DNA of 64,000 nucleotides from Endobugula sp047619205 (GCA_047619205.1 JBLHJR010000002.1:1-64000); one strand, 5' to 3'; numbered from the stretch's first letter, positions 23,403-33,128 are shown. Numbers and translations: made by a program. The notes: generated by a model from the letters alone, not told the origin.

Positions 23403-25850
23403 TTAAGTTGACATCGGTGGGTTGTTTGCCAATACGGGTAAGTTATTATTTTTGTTGATGTAATCAATGTATCGGTCAGTAGTCATGGCTTTTGCGTATA
23501 AAAATCCTTGGGCGCTATGCGCACCTAATTCCGTAAAGAAAGCTTCCTGTTCTAGCGTTTCAATACCTTCTACCACTATGTGCATATGTAGTGAGCGGGC
23601 AAGATTGACAATGGCTGTGGCAATCTCCCTGTCTGCATGGTTGGTCATGGCGTTAACAACGAATTTTCTGTCTATTTTTAAGGTGTCGGCCAATAAGTCT
23701 TTTAGGTACGACAGTGATGAATAACCAGTGCCAAAGTCATCAATAGCAATTTTAACGCCTAGACCATGGATAACTTTTAAGGTTTTTTTGGTTTGTTGAT
23801 GTTTGCTGATCAAATCATTTTCAGTAATTTCTATTTCAATCCATTTTGGGTCTAGCGAATACTGATGCAACACTTTTTTTAGTAGACCAACAATTTTATT
23901 GCCTTCTAATAACCGCCCCGATACATTGATGGAAATAGGTAGCATGGGGATGTTGTTTTTCTCCCATTGTTTGATTTGTAGGCAGACTTTGTTAATTACC
24001 CAAGCATCAATTTTTTCTATAAAACCAGATGATTCGGCAACATTAATGATCTTTGCAGGCAGTATGATTTTGCCTTTATGTTCCCACCTTAACAGTGCTT
24101 CAGCGCCGATAATTTTTTTGGTAGTTAAATTTATTTTGGGCTGGTAGTATAAAGTGAGTTCATCGTTAGTTATTGCTGTGCGAATAAGGGCGCCAAGTAT
24201 TACCCGTTCATTAGCTTTGGCGGTAAGGTTTTCAGAATAAAATTGGTAGCCATTTCGGCCTATATTTTTGGCTTTGTACATGGCCGCGTCAGCATTTTTT
24301 ACTAATTCTGTTGCGCTCTTGCCGTGTCTTGGGTATACGCTGATACCTATGCTTGCGCCTGAAAATATTTGATGTTTTTCAATTATAAACGGTTTATTTA
24401 ATTCGATTAAAATCTTTTTCGCTACATGCTCGGTGTCGGCTTTGGTTTTGTGTGGGTTAAGGATGACGGCAAACTCATCTCCGCCAAGCCTTGCAACAAG
24501 ATCTGATTGGCGTACGGTTTTAGAAAGTCGTGTGGAGACCTCGCGAATTAATTTGTCCCCCGCCGGATGACCAAAGCTATCATTGGTGTCTTTAAAGTGA
24601 TCTAGATCGAGGTACATAACGGCAATAGATGAATTGTTTCTATCGCAGCTTTTTACCAGTATGTTTAGACGTTCTTCAAATTGCCGTCGGTTAGGCAGTT
24701 GCGTTAATGTGTCTTTGTTGGCTAATGACTGCAGTTCATGGCGTTGTTCATCGAGTTCTTGAACCATAATGTTAAAAGCTTGGCTTAATGTGCCAATTTC
24801 ATCGGTTGTGGTGGTGGGCATGCGCACGTTAAAGTCACCGGCAGCTACTTTTTGGCTAAGTTTGGTTAAGTGGCTAATGGGCGACACGATGCGTTTTGCT
24901 GTCCAGTATGCAATGAGAGAGCCAATGCTGGCAATAGTGAGAAGCATTAGTATGGTGACGATAACTAAGTCTTCGAGTAATCTTTTCTTCGCTGCTGGCG
25001 GTAAAATAATTGCTATTTGAATGATATTTTGTATGGAGTCTGACGCTAATTTTTTAGAGGCGTATAGTGAAATATTATCCGGTTTTTCTTTGTCTTCATA
25101 CAAAAATGGAAAGGGACTGACGGCATTATCTTCGGGTGCTTGATAGATACTTTGCCCCGAGTGGGTGAATAGCCATACCAATGAGTGGTCAAGTACTTTG
25201 AAATTATTTAGATAGTTGGTGAATTCTTCTAGCGTGAAGGTGATAATAATAGCGCCACCAAAGCCGCCGATATCAAGATCTGTTTTTGCTAACCCTACAG
25301 AGAAATAGTTGGTACCATCTTCCTCCGCAGGCCGACTAAATAAAACCGTGCCTGGGGGCGAATTTTTAAGTTGCAGGAATAGGTCGCTAATCATTAAGTT
25401 GATGGGCGTAGGTGGGGAACTGATAACGGAGTTGTATTCTCTAAAGCGTCTTTTGTTTTTAATGATGGCGAGCTCGTTACCTGATTCATCAATTAAACGT
25501 ATGCTGTGATATAACTTGTCGCGGTTAATTGAAAAAGATAAAAATAATTTTTCAATGTTTTGTTGGTGTATCAGGTATTCATTCGCAGAGCTACCCAGAA
25601 ATGTATCCACTTCTCTGGATGAGTTTAATAGATTGAGGTCATAGCGGAGTACATCGGAGTAGTTGCCTTCTAAATAGTCGCTTGTTAATTGTAAGGCGGT
25701 TCCCATTTGTTGCTCAATAGAATCTTCTATGATGTCAACAGTAAGAAAGTAGTGCCCAATCGTTGAGGCGAGAGCGGCTACTATGCTGGCGCCAGAAATG
25801 ATAAGCACTAGCTGAGTGAGAATAGAACGTTTTAAATTCAAGCTGAGCAT
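23403..25850 (-). CDS. Membrane GGDEF-EAL c-di-GMP enzyme with HAMP domain
   Basis: An 815-residue protein. Membrane helix 1 (about 9-32), a periplasmic sensor region (33-290), helix 2 (294-317), HAMP (318-370), GGDEF (378-540; ARLGGDEF at 453-460 with an RQSD inhibitory site just before) and EAL (555-805; GAEALLRWEHKG, IAIDDFGTGYSS, VEGIETLEQ). Both catalytic domains look intact, so it may make and degrade c-di-GMP. Its start is 11 bases behind the substrate-binding protein gene, implying a sensor pair in which a periplasmic ligand-binding protein tunes the membrane enzyme. Confidence 0.93.
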   Translation of the reverse strand: MLSLNLKRSILTQLVLIISGASIVAALASTIGHYFLTVDIIEDSIEQQMGTALQLTSDYLEGNYSDVLRYDLNLLNSSREVDTFLGSSANEYLIHQQNIEKLFLSFSINRDKLYHSIRLIDESGNELAIIKNKRRFREYNSVISSPPTPINLMISDLFLQLKNSPPGTVLFSRPAEEDGTNYFSVGLAKTDLDIGGFGGAIIITFTLEEFTNYLNNFKVLDHSLVWLFTHSGQSIYQAPEDNAVSPFPFLYEDKEKPDNISLYASKKLASDSIQNIIQIAIILPPAAKKRLLEDLVIVTILMLLTIASIGSLIAYWTAKRIVSPISHLTKLSQKVAAGDFNVRMPTTTTDEIGTLSQAFNIMVQELDEQRHELQSLANKDTLTQLPNRRQFEERLNILVKSCDRNNSSIAVMYLDLDHFKDTNDSFGHPAGDKLIREVSTRLSKTVRQSDLVARLGGDEFAVILNPHKTKADTEHVAKKILIELNKPFIIEKHQIFSGASIGISVYPRHGKSATELVKNADAAMYKAKNIGRNGYQFYSENLTAKANERVILGALIRTAITNDELTLYYQPKINLTTKKIIGAEALLRWEHKGKIILPAKIINVAESSGFIEKIDAWVINKVCLQIKQWEKNNIPMLPISINVSGRLLEGNKIVGLLKKVLHQYSLDPKWIEIEITENDLISKHQQTKKTLKVIHGLGVKIAIDDFGTGYSSLSYLKDLLADTLKIDRKFVVNAMTNHADREIATAIVNLARSLHMHIVVEGIETLEQEAFFTELGAHSAQGFLYAKAMTTDRYIDYINKNNNLPVLANNPPMST

Positions 25851-25861
25851 TATTAGGCTTG

Positions 25862-26962
25862 CTACTCTGGGTATTGTTTAAGTGCTAAAGCGTGATCTAT
25901 CCAAGCTTCGATTTTGGTGTTACTTTTAATAGAGTGGTAAATTCCCAGCATTTTTGCTCGTTCTTTGTTGACCACATAGTCTCCTCGGCTGGGGGCGGTA
26001 ACAGCTATCTTTCCCGGATCTTCCCCTGCTAGTATTTGTATGGCGAGCTCCATGGCTTGGTAACCTTGTTTGACGCCTGAATCGCTAACGGCGGCTAGCA
26101 TACCTTCAACAATAAAGTGTTCCTCGTAACTGATTTCAGGCTTATTAATATTACGTAAATACCAAGCGCCTATTTCCATATTGTTAGCGGGCCTACCTGT
26201 AGCATCTTTTAGTGTGTTGTGATTGAGCATAAAGAAGGCGTCGGTATACTTTGCCGCATCTAGCGCTTGAGTTTTCCATTGGTTGAGGTTGTTAGTGACG
26301 ATAGTCGTGACAAGTTCTAGGTGGAGTTCTCCAGATGAGCTTAGGCGTCTTAGTTTTTTAATTTTGGCTCTGCTGGATACGGAGTCATCGGATAAGATCG
26401 TGATTGTTTTTATGTTTGGGAGTAAGTTTTTTAAGAATATGATGCATTCTTTTAGGTAGTCCGCTTGATATACGCCAGTAATGTTTCTGCCGGGTTTGTT
26501 TAGTGAGTCAAGTAGACCGTATTTCATTGGGCTGCCATTGACGCCCCAAAATACTAGGGGGGTTTCTGAATCGATATAATAATTGCCTATGTAGTTTGTG
26601 GCGTTGTCATCACCTGTTAGCACGATGTCAGGAGCAAAATTGTTGAGGTCGCCGATAATTCGGGTGACTTCTTTTTGCATTTCCGGCAGGGTACTTTTTC
26701 GCTTGCTGTCTAACCACCATTTTTGCAAAATGACCTTGTCAGTTTTTAGATAATTGTTTTTCGTGAACGTTCCCCCATCACTCTTGTTGACGAGATATTT
26801 GTGTTCGTAGAGGGATTTTAATAGACCGCTCTGGGTTTCTGCTGTCCAAATATATTCGCTATGGTAGCTACTGACAATGGCTATTTTAATGGGTGAGGCT
26901 GCATATAGTGAGGGTGCTAAGCCGATGCTGATTAGTAGGGTTAACAGTCTTCGATAAATCAT
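25862..26962 (-). CDS. Periplasmic ABC_sub_bind-type substrate-binding protein
   Basis: A 366-residue exported binding protein. The signal peptide ends at LYAA (about 21). The PF04392-like fold is shown by IKIAIVSSYHSEYIWT, then APDIVLTGDDNATNYI, PLVFWGVNGSPMKYG and a later TGVYQADYLKECI. No ABC permease or ATPase is nearby; instead it heads a two-gene unit with the GGDEF-EAL receptor 11 bases downstream. The ligand is unknown. A role as a periplasmic sensor subunit is inferred from the pairing. Confidence 0.85.
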   Translation of the reverse strand: MIYRRLLTLLISIGLAPSLYAASPIKIAIVSSYHSEYIWTAETQSGLLKSLYEHKYLVNKSDGGTFTKNNYLKTDKVILQKWWLDSKRKSTLPEMQKEVTRIIGDLNNFAPDIVLTGDDNATNYIGNYYIDSETPLVFWGVNGSPMKYGLLDSLNKPGRNITGVYQADYLKECIIFLKNLLPNIKTITILSDDSVSSRAKIKKLRRLSSSGELHLELVTTIVTNNLNQWKTQALDAAKYTDAFFMLNHNTLKDATGRPANNMEIGAWYLRNINKPEISYEEHFIVEGMLAAVSDSGVKQGYQAMELAIQILAGEDPGKIAVTAPSRGDYVVNKERAKMLGIYHSIKSNTKIEAWIDHALALKQYPE

Positions 26963-26980
26963 AGTTGACTCGTGTTTATT

Positions 26981-27019
26981 ACTGGTGTTTATAACTGGTG
27001 TTTATAACTGGTGTTTATA
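26981..27019. repeat. 13-base tandem repeat upstream of the sensor operon
   Basis: ACTGGTGTTTATA repeated three times without mismatch, preceded by the partial GTGTTTATT. It lies 19 bases before the start of the substrate-binding protein gene, within its 5' leader or promoter; the rest of the 264-base gap to alr shows nothing further. Confidence 0.9.
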
Positions 27020-27226
27020 ATAGTGTAGCAGTGCAAATGGGGTTCGTAGGCTTGGTTTTATGGTCAGTTTTACGGCTGCTTTTATAGAGGGTTTCGTTGT
27101 TGCTGGGTAGATTCAACCGTAATATTGTCAATCGGACCCGTAATTGCTGCTTCTACAGTATAAGTGATTGATTTTGCCTAATTTACTCTTCAGTATAGAC
27201 CACTATTTTTCTAGGCGGGTCAACCA

Positions 27227-28381
27227 TTGGCGCTATCACCGACTGATCATATTCCATCTGTAGGCTTGCTAAGTATCGATACTGGTGCTTTGGTGGCTAA
27301 TTGGCGACTGCTAAAAAAACGTATGTTGCAGGGTGACCCTTTGGCCGAGTGTGCTGCTGTGGTTAAGGCTAACGCCTATGGTTTGGGTGTTAGCGCTGTA
27401 TCGCAAGCGTTGTGGTCTGCTGGCTGTCGATTTTTCTTTGTTTCTACCTTGTTTGAGGCGATTGAGCTTAGAGCCAGCATCGGCAATGAGGCGCAAATTG
27501 TGGTGTTGGGAGGCTTGTCTCATGGGGTGGGTAATGAGTGGCGTCATTATCAATTAATTCCCGTCCTATTCGATAGTGAGCATTTACGCTGGTGGGCTGA
27601 TTATAATCGCGGTGTTAATGAGCCTTTAGCTTGTGTGCTCAAAATTGATACGGGAATGCATCGTTTAGGGTTGTCTCCGCAAGAGTTTGAGCAGTTATGT
27701 GCGGCAAGTGATACGACGACTTGGTGTTTGCCCTTATTGGTGATGAGTCATTTGGCCTGTGCGGATGAGCCGGAACATCCACTTAATAATCAGCAGTTAG
27801 CGATATTTACTGAGGGGGCACGGCTTGCAAAAGCGTGTTTTCCTAATGCGCGTTATAGTTTGGCTAATTCATCGGGATTGTTTTTACAGCGTGAGTTTGC
27901 CTTTGATGTTGGTAGGCCCGGTATCGCCCTATATGGGGGGAACCCTACGCCTAGTTTGCCTAACCCTATGCATGCAGTGGTGAGTTTGCACTTGCCGATT
28001 ATGCAAATTAAAACCCTTTCTGTTGGTGAGTCAGCGGGTTATGGTGCCGCCTTCGTGGCTCAGCGGCCCACGCGATTGGCGATTGTGTTTGGTGGCTATG
28101 CCGATGGCTTGCTGCGGGCATTAAGTCAATCGGGGTGTGCTTATCTTGGCGGTCATCAGGTGTCTTTAGTGGGGCGCGTGTCAATGGACTCGATGATTTT
28201 TGATGTCAGTGACGTTGAAAATGAGGTGGGAGTGGCCTCTGCCATTGAAATTATTGGTATGAATCAGTCGGTCGATGAGCTGGCTAAGTCGGCAGGTACG
28301 GTTGCCTATGAATTATTAACTGATCTAGGTCGTCGTTATCAGCGACATTATGTTCATTCGTCTATCGATGAGGTTTTGTAG
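27227..28381 (+). CDS. alr: Alanine racemase
   Basis: A 384-residue PLP enzyme making D-alanine for peptidoglycan. The PLP lysine lies in AVVKANAYGLG (about K45), the catalytic tyrosine in ESAGYGAAF, and the C-terminal MDSMIFDVSD strand is typical. The frame starts at TTG (27227); no in-frame ATG before the conserved VGLLSIDTGALVANW region is available, so TTG is kept. The stop overlaps the GTG start of birA by one base, so translation is coupled. Placement beside birA, and not dnaB, is unusual but plausible. Confidence 0.9.
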   Translation: MALSPTDHIPSVGLLSIDTGALVANWRLLKKRMLQGDPLAECAAVVKANAYGLGVSAVSQALWSAGCRFFFVSTLFEAIELRASIGNEAQIVVLGGLSHGVGNEWRHYQLIPVLFDSEHLRWWADYNRGVNEPLACVLKIDTGMHRLGLSPQEFEQLCAASDTTTWCLPLLVMSHLACADEPEHPLNNQQLAIFTEGARLAKACFPNARYSLANSSGLFLQREFAFDVGRPGIALYGGNPTPSLPNPMHAVVSLHLPIMQIKTLSVGESAGYGAAFVAQRPTRLAIVFGGYADGLLRALSQSGCAYLGGHQVSLVGRVSMDSMIFDVSDVENEVGVASAIEIIGMNQSVDELAKSAGTVAYELLTDLGRRYQRHYVHSSIDEVL

Positions 28382-29382
28382 TGAATGCATCATTAGTTAA
28401 ATTATTGCATCTACTGGCTGATGGTGAGTTTCATTCAGGTTCTATTGTAGGTGAGGCCCTAGGCGTGTCTCGAACGGCCGTATGGAAGCATTTGCAGAAA
28501 TTAGCGTTAATGGGGTTGTCTGCTGAATCGGTAAAGGGTAAGGGTTATCGTTTGGTGGGTGGTTTGGAAATGTTGAGTCATGCAAAAATTACTTGTGGTT
28601 TAAAGACTTTGGCGGCGGCAGAATTGAGTGCCGTCGATGTATTGCTAGAAACAGCATCAACCAATGCAGTGGCAGCATCCCATGTGTTTTCGTCTGCGGC
28701 TAAGGGTTATGCTTGTTTGGCTGAATATCAGCAAGCGGGTCGTGGTCGTCGAGGTCGGCAATGGGTGAGTCCATTTGGACATAATATTTACCTCTCTGTC
28801 GTGTGGCAATTTGATGGAGGGGTGGCTCAGCTTGAAGGTTTGAGTTTGGCTGTGGGGGTGGTGGTTGCTAATGTCTTGGCGGGCTTTGGTTTGAGTGACG
28901 CTCAGCTGAAATGGCCGAATGATATTTTGTTGCAGGGTCGCAAGCTAGGTGGCGTCTTACTCGAAATGTCGGGAGATCCTGCTGGAGTTTGTCAGGTGGT
29001 GGTAGGTATTGGCCTCAATGTCAGAATGCCCGCAGATGCTGCTATTGATCAGCCGTGGGCGTCTATTGCAGAGCAGTTGCCGAATATATCTAGAAATCAG
29101 TTAGCGGCAGAGCTGCTTAACCAGCTGGCGGAGATGCTGGCTAGCTTCCATTTGAAGGGCTTTTCTGCCTATCGTGATACATGGCAAGACTTAGATGCTT
29201 ACGTGGGTAGGTCGGTTGTCGTTACCTCTGGACAGCGAGCGCTTGAGGGCGTTGCTGCTGGCGTTTGTGATAATGGTGCATTGCGCTTGCAGGCGGACGG
29301 AGAAGAGCACACGATTCATGGTGGCGAGGTGTCTTTACGGTTGGCGGAAGGTGTTGAGCAAGGCTTGGGCGATGTTTCTTGA
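28381..29382 (+). CDS. birA: Biotin operon repressor / biotin-protein ligase
   Basis: A 333-residue bifunctional protein that biotinylates acetyl-CoA carboxylase and represses biotin genes. The N-terminal winged helix includes VGEALGVSRTAVWKHLQKL (about 23-41). The ligase core has GRGRRGRQWVSPFGHNIYLS (biotinyl-AMP loop) and LKWPNDILLQGRKLGG, and a C-terminal SH3-like domain. It starts at GTG. It overlaps alr by one base and coaX by 11 bases. The birA-coaX-SPOR order upstream of tRNA-tuf matches Pseudomonas. Confidence 0.93.
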   Translation: MNASLVKLLHLLADGEFHSGSIVGEALGVSRTAVWKHLQKLALMGLSAESVKGKGYRLVGGLEMLSHAKITCGLKTLAAAELSAVDVLLETASTNAVAASHVFSSAAKGYACLAEYQQAGRGRRGRQWVSPFGHNIYLSVVWQFDGGVAQLEGLSLAVGVVVANVLAGFGLSDAQLKWPNDILLQGRKLGGVLLEMSGDPAGVCQVVVGIGLNVRMPADAAIDQPWASIAEQLPNISRNQLAAELLNQLAEMLASFHLKGFSAYRDTWQDLDAYVGRSVVVTSGQRALEGVAAGVCDNGALRLQADGEEHTIHGGEVSLRLAEGVEQGLGDVS

Positions 29383-30124
29383 GATTGATGTCGGCAATAC
29401 GCGTATAAAATGGCGTTTGCGTGAGCAGCAGCGAGTGATTGCCACATATTTTTCGCCGACGGCTTCAATGGTCAATATTGAGTTGATATTTGCGCAAGTG
29501 GATTTATCTCGGGTGAGTGCGGTTTATATTGCTAGTGTTGTACCTCGTTGCAATGATCCTTTGCTTGATTGGTGTAAGACATCATTGAAGCTCACGCCTA
29601 TTTTTGCTGAGGTAGTAAGACAGCATGCAGGCGTTCTTAATGGCTATGGTGAGGTGTCGCAGATGGGCGTGGATCGTTGGTTAGCCTTGCTGGCGGCATG
29701 GCAGCGAACGGGGGATGTTTGCCTAGTGGTAGATGCTGGTAGTGCGGTGACGCTTGATTTGCTGCTGTCTGATGGGGTTCATCGTGGCGGGTATATTGTT
29801 CCAGGTCTGCAGTTAATGAATTCCGCCTTATTCCAAAATACCGATAGAGTGAAAATGAGTAATGTTCAATTTTCTGTTGAGTTTAACGCGGGAACCTCTA
29901 CGGCCGAGGCTGTGGCGTCTGGCTTGCCACTGATGTTGTTGGGTTTGATTGAACGTGTATGTAGTGAAATTGAGGCGATTGAGGCAGGTCGACCAACCAT
30001 CATCGTGACGGGTGGAGATGGAGAATATATTAGTGCTGTATTAGTCTCCTATGGTGTGAGATGTGTAGAGTTTGTACCTGAGTTGGTGCTCGATGGCTTA
30101 GCATTGGCCATAGAAAGTGAATAG
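29372..30124 (+). CDS. coaX: Type III pantothenate kinase
   Basis: A 250-residue kinase for the first step of CoA synthesis. The ASKHA nucleotide-binding motif FLEIDVGNTRIKW opens the protein, followed by GVDRWLALLAAW and the DAGSAVTLDLL phosphate motif, then GGYIVPGLQLM. The frame extends upstream to 29195 inside birA; ATG 29372 is chosen because the family begins at this motif. Type III kinases resist CoA feedback and need a monovalent cation. It overlaps birA by 11 bases. Confidence 0.93.
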   Translation: MFLEIDVGNTRIKWRLREQQRVIATYFSPTASMVNIELIFAQVDLSRVSAVYIASVVPRCNDPLLDWCKTSLKLTPIFAEVVRQHAGVLNGYGEVSQMGVDRWLALLAAWQRTGDVCLVVDAGSAVTLDLLLSDGVHRGGYIVPGLQLMNSALFQNTDRVKMSNVQFSVEFNAGTSTAEAVASGLPLMLLGLIERVCSEIEAIEAGRPTIIVTGGDGEYISAVLVSYGVRCVEFVPELVLDGLALAIESE

Positions 30125-30143
30125 AGAGTGAGTCGAAAGATTT

Positions 30144-30875
30144 ATGCGTTGGATATTTTTTACGATATTGGTCGCTAATATAGCTATTTTTTCTTATCTA
30201 TATTTTGTGCCTCAAGGTCATCAGCCTGCTTTGGTGAGTGCTGGGACTGTTAGTGCGCTTGCTGATGGTGCTGGAGTCGCACCTTTGGTGCTAGTTAGCG
30301 AACTGGCGTCAAAGCGCCAGCCTGTTGAGTCGATACGATTGAAAAGTCGAGGTCGGCAAGTGTTGGGCTCTGCAGTTGCAGCGCGGCCGACCTCACGTTC
30401 GTTGTGTACGTTAATCGGTGCTTTTTCCACGCAATCAAAAGCGGATTATTTTGTAGAAAGGGTGGCTGCATGGGGGGTTGATGCCAAGGTAAAAAACTTA
30501 TTGGTATCGACCACCGTGGGTTTTTGGTTGCATTTGCCGCCTTTGGCTTCTCGTAAGGAGTTGTTGCGTCGTTTGAGTGAGTTGCAGCGGCAAGGGGTGG
30601 ATAGTTATGTGATTCCGGATGGTAGATTAGCTAATGGCATCTCTTTAGGCCTGTTTTCAGAAGAGACTAGGGCGAAAACATTAAAAAATAGTATTGCTAA
30701 ATTGGGTTATCAGCCGAAAATTGCAGAAGTCCCAAGAGAAAAAAGGGAGGTATGGGTGTTCTTGTTACAGGGAGAATCGGCAAAAATCACTGATGAAAAG
30801 TGGTCTGAGCTACTTTCAGGCAAAGATTTGTTACAAAAACAACAAAATTTGTGTTCAGATGTTGCGTCTGCGTGA
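30144..30875 (+). CDS. SPOR domain protein
   Basis: A 243-residue protein with an N-terminal membrane anchor (about 3-22, IFFTILVANIAIFSYLYFV), a linker, and a C-terminal SPOR-like domain (about 88-165: CTLIGAFSTQSKADYFVERV...). A second partial repeat continues to about 230. SPOR domains bind denuded peptidoglycan at division septa. The gene lies 19 bases behind coaX and just before the tRNA cluster, as in Pseudomonas. Confidence 0.8.
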   Translation: MRWIFFTILVANIAIFSYLYFVPQGHQPALVSAGTVSALADGAGVAPLVLVSELASKRQPVESIRLKSRGRQVLGSAVAARPTSRSLCTLIGAFSTQSKADYFVERVAAWGVDAKVKNLLVSTTVGFWLHLPPLASRKELLRRLSELQRQGVDSYVIPDGRLANGISLGLFSEETRAKTLKNSIAKLGYQPKIAEVPREKREVWVFLLQGESAKITDEKWSELLSGKDLLQKQQNLCSDVASA

Positions 30876-31002
30876 AAGTTTCTCTAGAATCGCGCCTCCG
30901 GTTTTGGGGAAGCAGTTGAATCTCGAAATTAGAAATGCTTTTAGGGTGGAAACTAAACGGCATGGCATGTGAAAGTGTCTTGGAGTGTACAGCTTCAGTT
31001 AA

Positions 31003-31078
31003 GCTGGCGTAGCTCAGTTGGTAGAGCAGCTGACTTGTAATCAGCAGGTCGTAGGTTCGACTCCTATCGCCAGCTCCA
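31003..31078 (+). tRNA. tRNA-Thr (anticodon TGT)
   Basis: 76 bases with acceptor GCTGGCG/CGCCAGC, D-arm AGCTCAGTTGGTAGAGC, anticodon loop CTTGTAA and encoded CCA. It is first in a Thr-Tyr-Gly-Thr-tuf order identical to the Escherichia coli thrU-tyrU-glyT-thrT-tufB unit. Confidence 0.95.
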
Positions 31079-31182
31079 TTTTTTCCATTGATACTCCTAG
31101 TGATAGGGCTGTCCAAGCTTGCGGTAAGTAAAAGCGAGTGGTTGACAGTACGTAGCAATGAGCGGAAAATATTTCGCCTTTC

Positions 31183-31266
31183 GCAGGGGTTCCAGAGTGG
31201 CCAAATGGATCAGACTGTAAATCTGACGCGCAAGCTTCGGTGGTTCGAATCCACCCCCCTGCACCA
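31183..31266 (+). tRNA. tRNA-Tyr (anticodon GTA)
   Basis: 84 bases with a long variable arm, as expected for tyrosine. Acceptor GCAGGGG/CCCCTGC, anticodon loop CTGTAAA, T-arm GGTGGTTCGAATCCACC and CCA end. Confidence 0.95.
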
Positions 31267-31418
31267 CGACCCATTGGCTGGGTTATTTTTTAAATGATGA
31301 TTTTTAAGCTAGCTGATATGGATGTTGCTTAGCCTTATTTTGAGGTGGTGATGATGATTACCGCTTTTTACGTTGCATGGCATGTATGGATAGTGCGTAA
31401 AGGCTGTGCAGTGAATCC

Positions 31419-31492
31419 GCGGGTATAGTTCATTGGTAGAACGTCAGCCTTCCAAGCTGAATAGGCGGGTTCGATTCCCGCTACCCGCTCCA
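31419..31492 (+). tRNA. tRNA-Gly (anticodon TCC)
   Basis: 74 bases, acceptor GCGGGTA/TACCCGC, D-arm AGTTCATTGGTAGAAC, anticodon loop CTTCCAA, T-arm GCGGGTTCGATTCCCGC and CCA end. Third member of the tRNA-tuf cluster. Confidence 0.95.
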
Positions 31493-31566
31493 ATTGCTGT
31501 TCTTAGTTGTGTGCGGCGCGGAAAAGACTTTTAAAGAGTAGAAAGTGTTAGTTTTGTAAGCTTTGT

Positions 31567-31642
31567 GCTCATGTAGCTCAGTTGGTAGAGCACACCCTTG
31601 GTAAGGGTGAGGTCGGCAGTTCAAATCTGCTCATGAGCTCCA
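31567..31642 (+). tRNA. tRNA-Thr (anticodon GGT)
   Basis: 76 bases, acceptor GCTCATG/CATGAGC, D-arm AGCTCAGTTGGTAGAGC, anticodon loop TTGGTAA and CCA end. It is 230 bases before tuf, with which it is probably cotranscribed. Confidence 0.95.
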
Positions 31643-31872
31643 TTAACCGAGTGGTTATGCTGGCTGCTTGAATGGCTGGTTTTATACATTGAGTTTATGG
31701 ATGGTTTTTTACGGCAGTTTTTAGGATAGTTTTTCGAATTGATGTAGGCATAGTAGTTTTGTAGGGGTAACTCGCTCCTTATTTAAATAGTAAATTGCTG
31801 TGTTTTTTTAGTTTTTGATCATTTGATCAATTTTTATTTATTAGGGCAATACTTAGTTAGGAGACGCTCACG

Positions 31873-33099
31873 ATGGCAAAAGAAAAGTTCGAACGTAATA
31901 AGCCCCACGTCAACGTGGGAACAATTGGTCACGTTGACCATGGTAAAACGACACTGACAGCGGCGTTAACGCGCGTTTGTGCTGAAGCGTGGGGTAATGG
32001 TGCTGCGGTAGCCTTTGACGGTATCGATAATGCGCCAGAAGAGCGTGAGCGCGGCATTACTATTGCGACTTCACATGTTGAATATGATTCACCTGAACGT
32101 CACTACGCGCACGTAGATTGCCCAGGTCACGCCGATTATGTTAAGAACATGATTACAGGTGCGGCACAAATGGACGGCGCTATCTTGGTATGTGGTGCGA
32201 CGGATGGCCCTATGCCACAAACGCGTGAGCACATCTTGTTGGCGCGCCAGGTTGGCGTACCGTACATTGTAGTATTCCTAAACAAAGCTGATTTGCTTGC
32301 GGAAGACTGCGGTGGAGTAGGTTCTGAAGAGTATTTGGAAATGCTAGAATTGGTTGAAATGGAATTACGTGAATTGTTAGATCTTTACGAATTTCCGGGC
32401 GACGATACGCCCATCATCGCGGGTTCTGCATTAATGGCACTTAACGGTGAAGACGGTAATGAGCTAGGTACATCAGCGGTTAAGAAGCTGGTTGAAGCGC
32501 TAGATTCATACATTCCTCAGCCCGAGCGTGCAATCGATCAACCGTTTCTACTGCCTATTGAAGATGTATTCTCAATTTCGGGTCGTGGTACGGTAGTGAC
32601 CGGGCGTGTTGAGCGTGGCGTTGTTAAAGTCGGCGAAGAAATTGAAATCGTTGGCATTAAAGAAACCACAAAAACCACCTGTACTGGTGTTGAAATGTTC
32701 CGTAAGTTGCTTGACGAAGGTCGTGCAGGCGAGAACGTAGGTGTACTACTTCGTGGTACTAAGCGAGAAGAAATTGAACGTGGCCAGATATTATGTAAAC
32801 CAGGTTCGGTTAAGCCGCACACTACGTTTGAAGCTGAAATATATGTGTTGTCCAAAGATGAAGGTGGTCGTCATACGCCATTCTTTAAAGGCTATCGTCC
32901 ACAGTTTTACTTCCGTACTACGGATGTTACGGGCGCATGTGAATTACCAGAAGGCGTAGAAATGGTGATGCCTGGTGATAACGTTAAGATGGTGGTTACC
33001 TTGATTCACCCGATTGCGATGGAAGACGGTTTACGTTTTGCGATTCGTGAAGGTGGGCGTACGGTAGGTGCTGGTGTAGTTGCCAAGATCATTGAATAA
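31873..33099 (+). CDS. tuf: Elongation factor Tu, copy 1
   Basis: A 408-residue GTPase delivering aminoacyl-tRNA to the ribosome. G1 GHVDHGKT (19-26), effector RGITI, G3 DCPGHADY and G4 NKAD are intact, followed by the two beta-barrel domains. It starts at ATG behind a GGAG site and follows the four tRNAs, as tufB does in Escherichia coli. The protein is identical to copy 2 at 52192. Bases 31876-32330 match copy 2 exactly; synonymous differences then build up toward the 3' end. Confidence 0.97.
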   Translation: MAKEKFERNKPHVNVGTIGHVDHGKTTLTAALTRVCAEAWGNGAAVAFDGIDNAPEERERGITIATSHVEYDSPERHYAHVDCPGHADYVKNMITGAAQMDGAILVCGATDGPMPQTREHILLARQVGVPYIVVFLNKADLLAEDCGGVGSEEYLEMLELVEMELRELLDLYEFPGDDTPIIAGSALMALNGEDGNELGTSAVKKLVEALDSYIPQPERAIDQPFLLPIEDVFSISGRGTVVTGRVERGVVKVGEEIEIVGIKETTKTTCTGVEMFRKLLDEGRAGENVGVLLRGTKREEIERGQILCKPGSVKPHTTFEAEIYVLSKDEGGRHTPFFKGYRPQFYFRTTDVTGACELPEGVEMVMPGDNVKMVVTLIHPIAMEDGLRFAIREGGRTVGAGVVAKIIE

Positions 33100-33128
33100 T
33101 TGTTCGTGATTTCTGGTCGTAAGACCAT

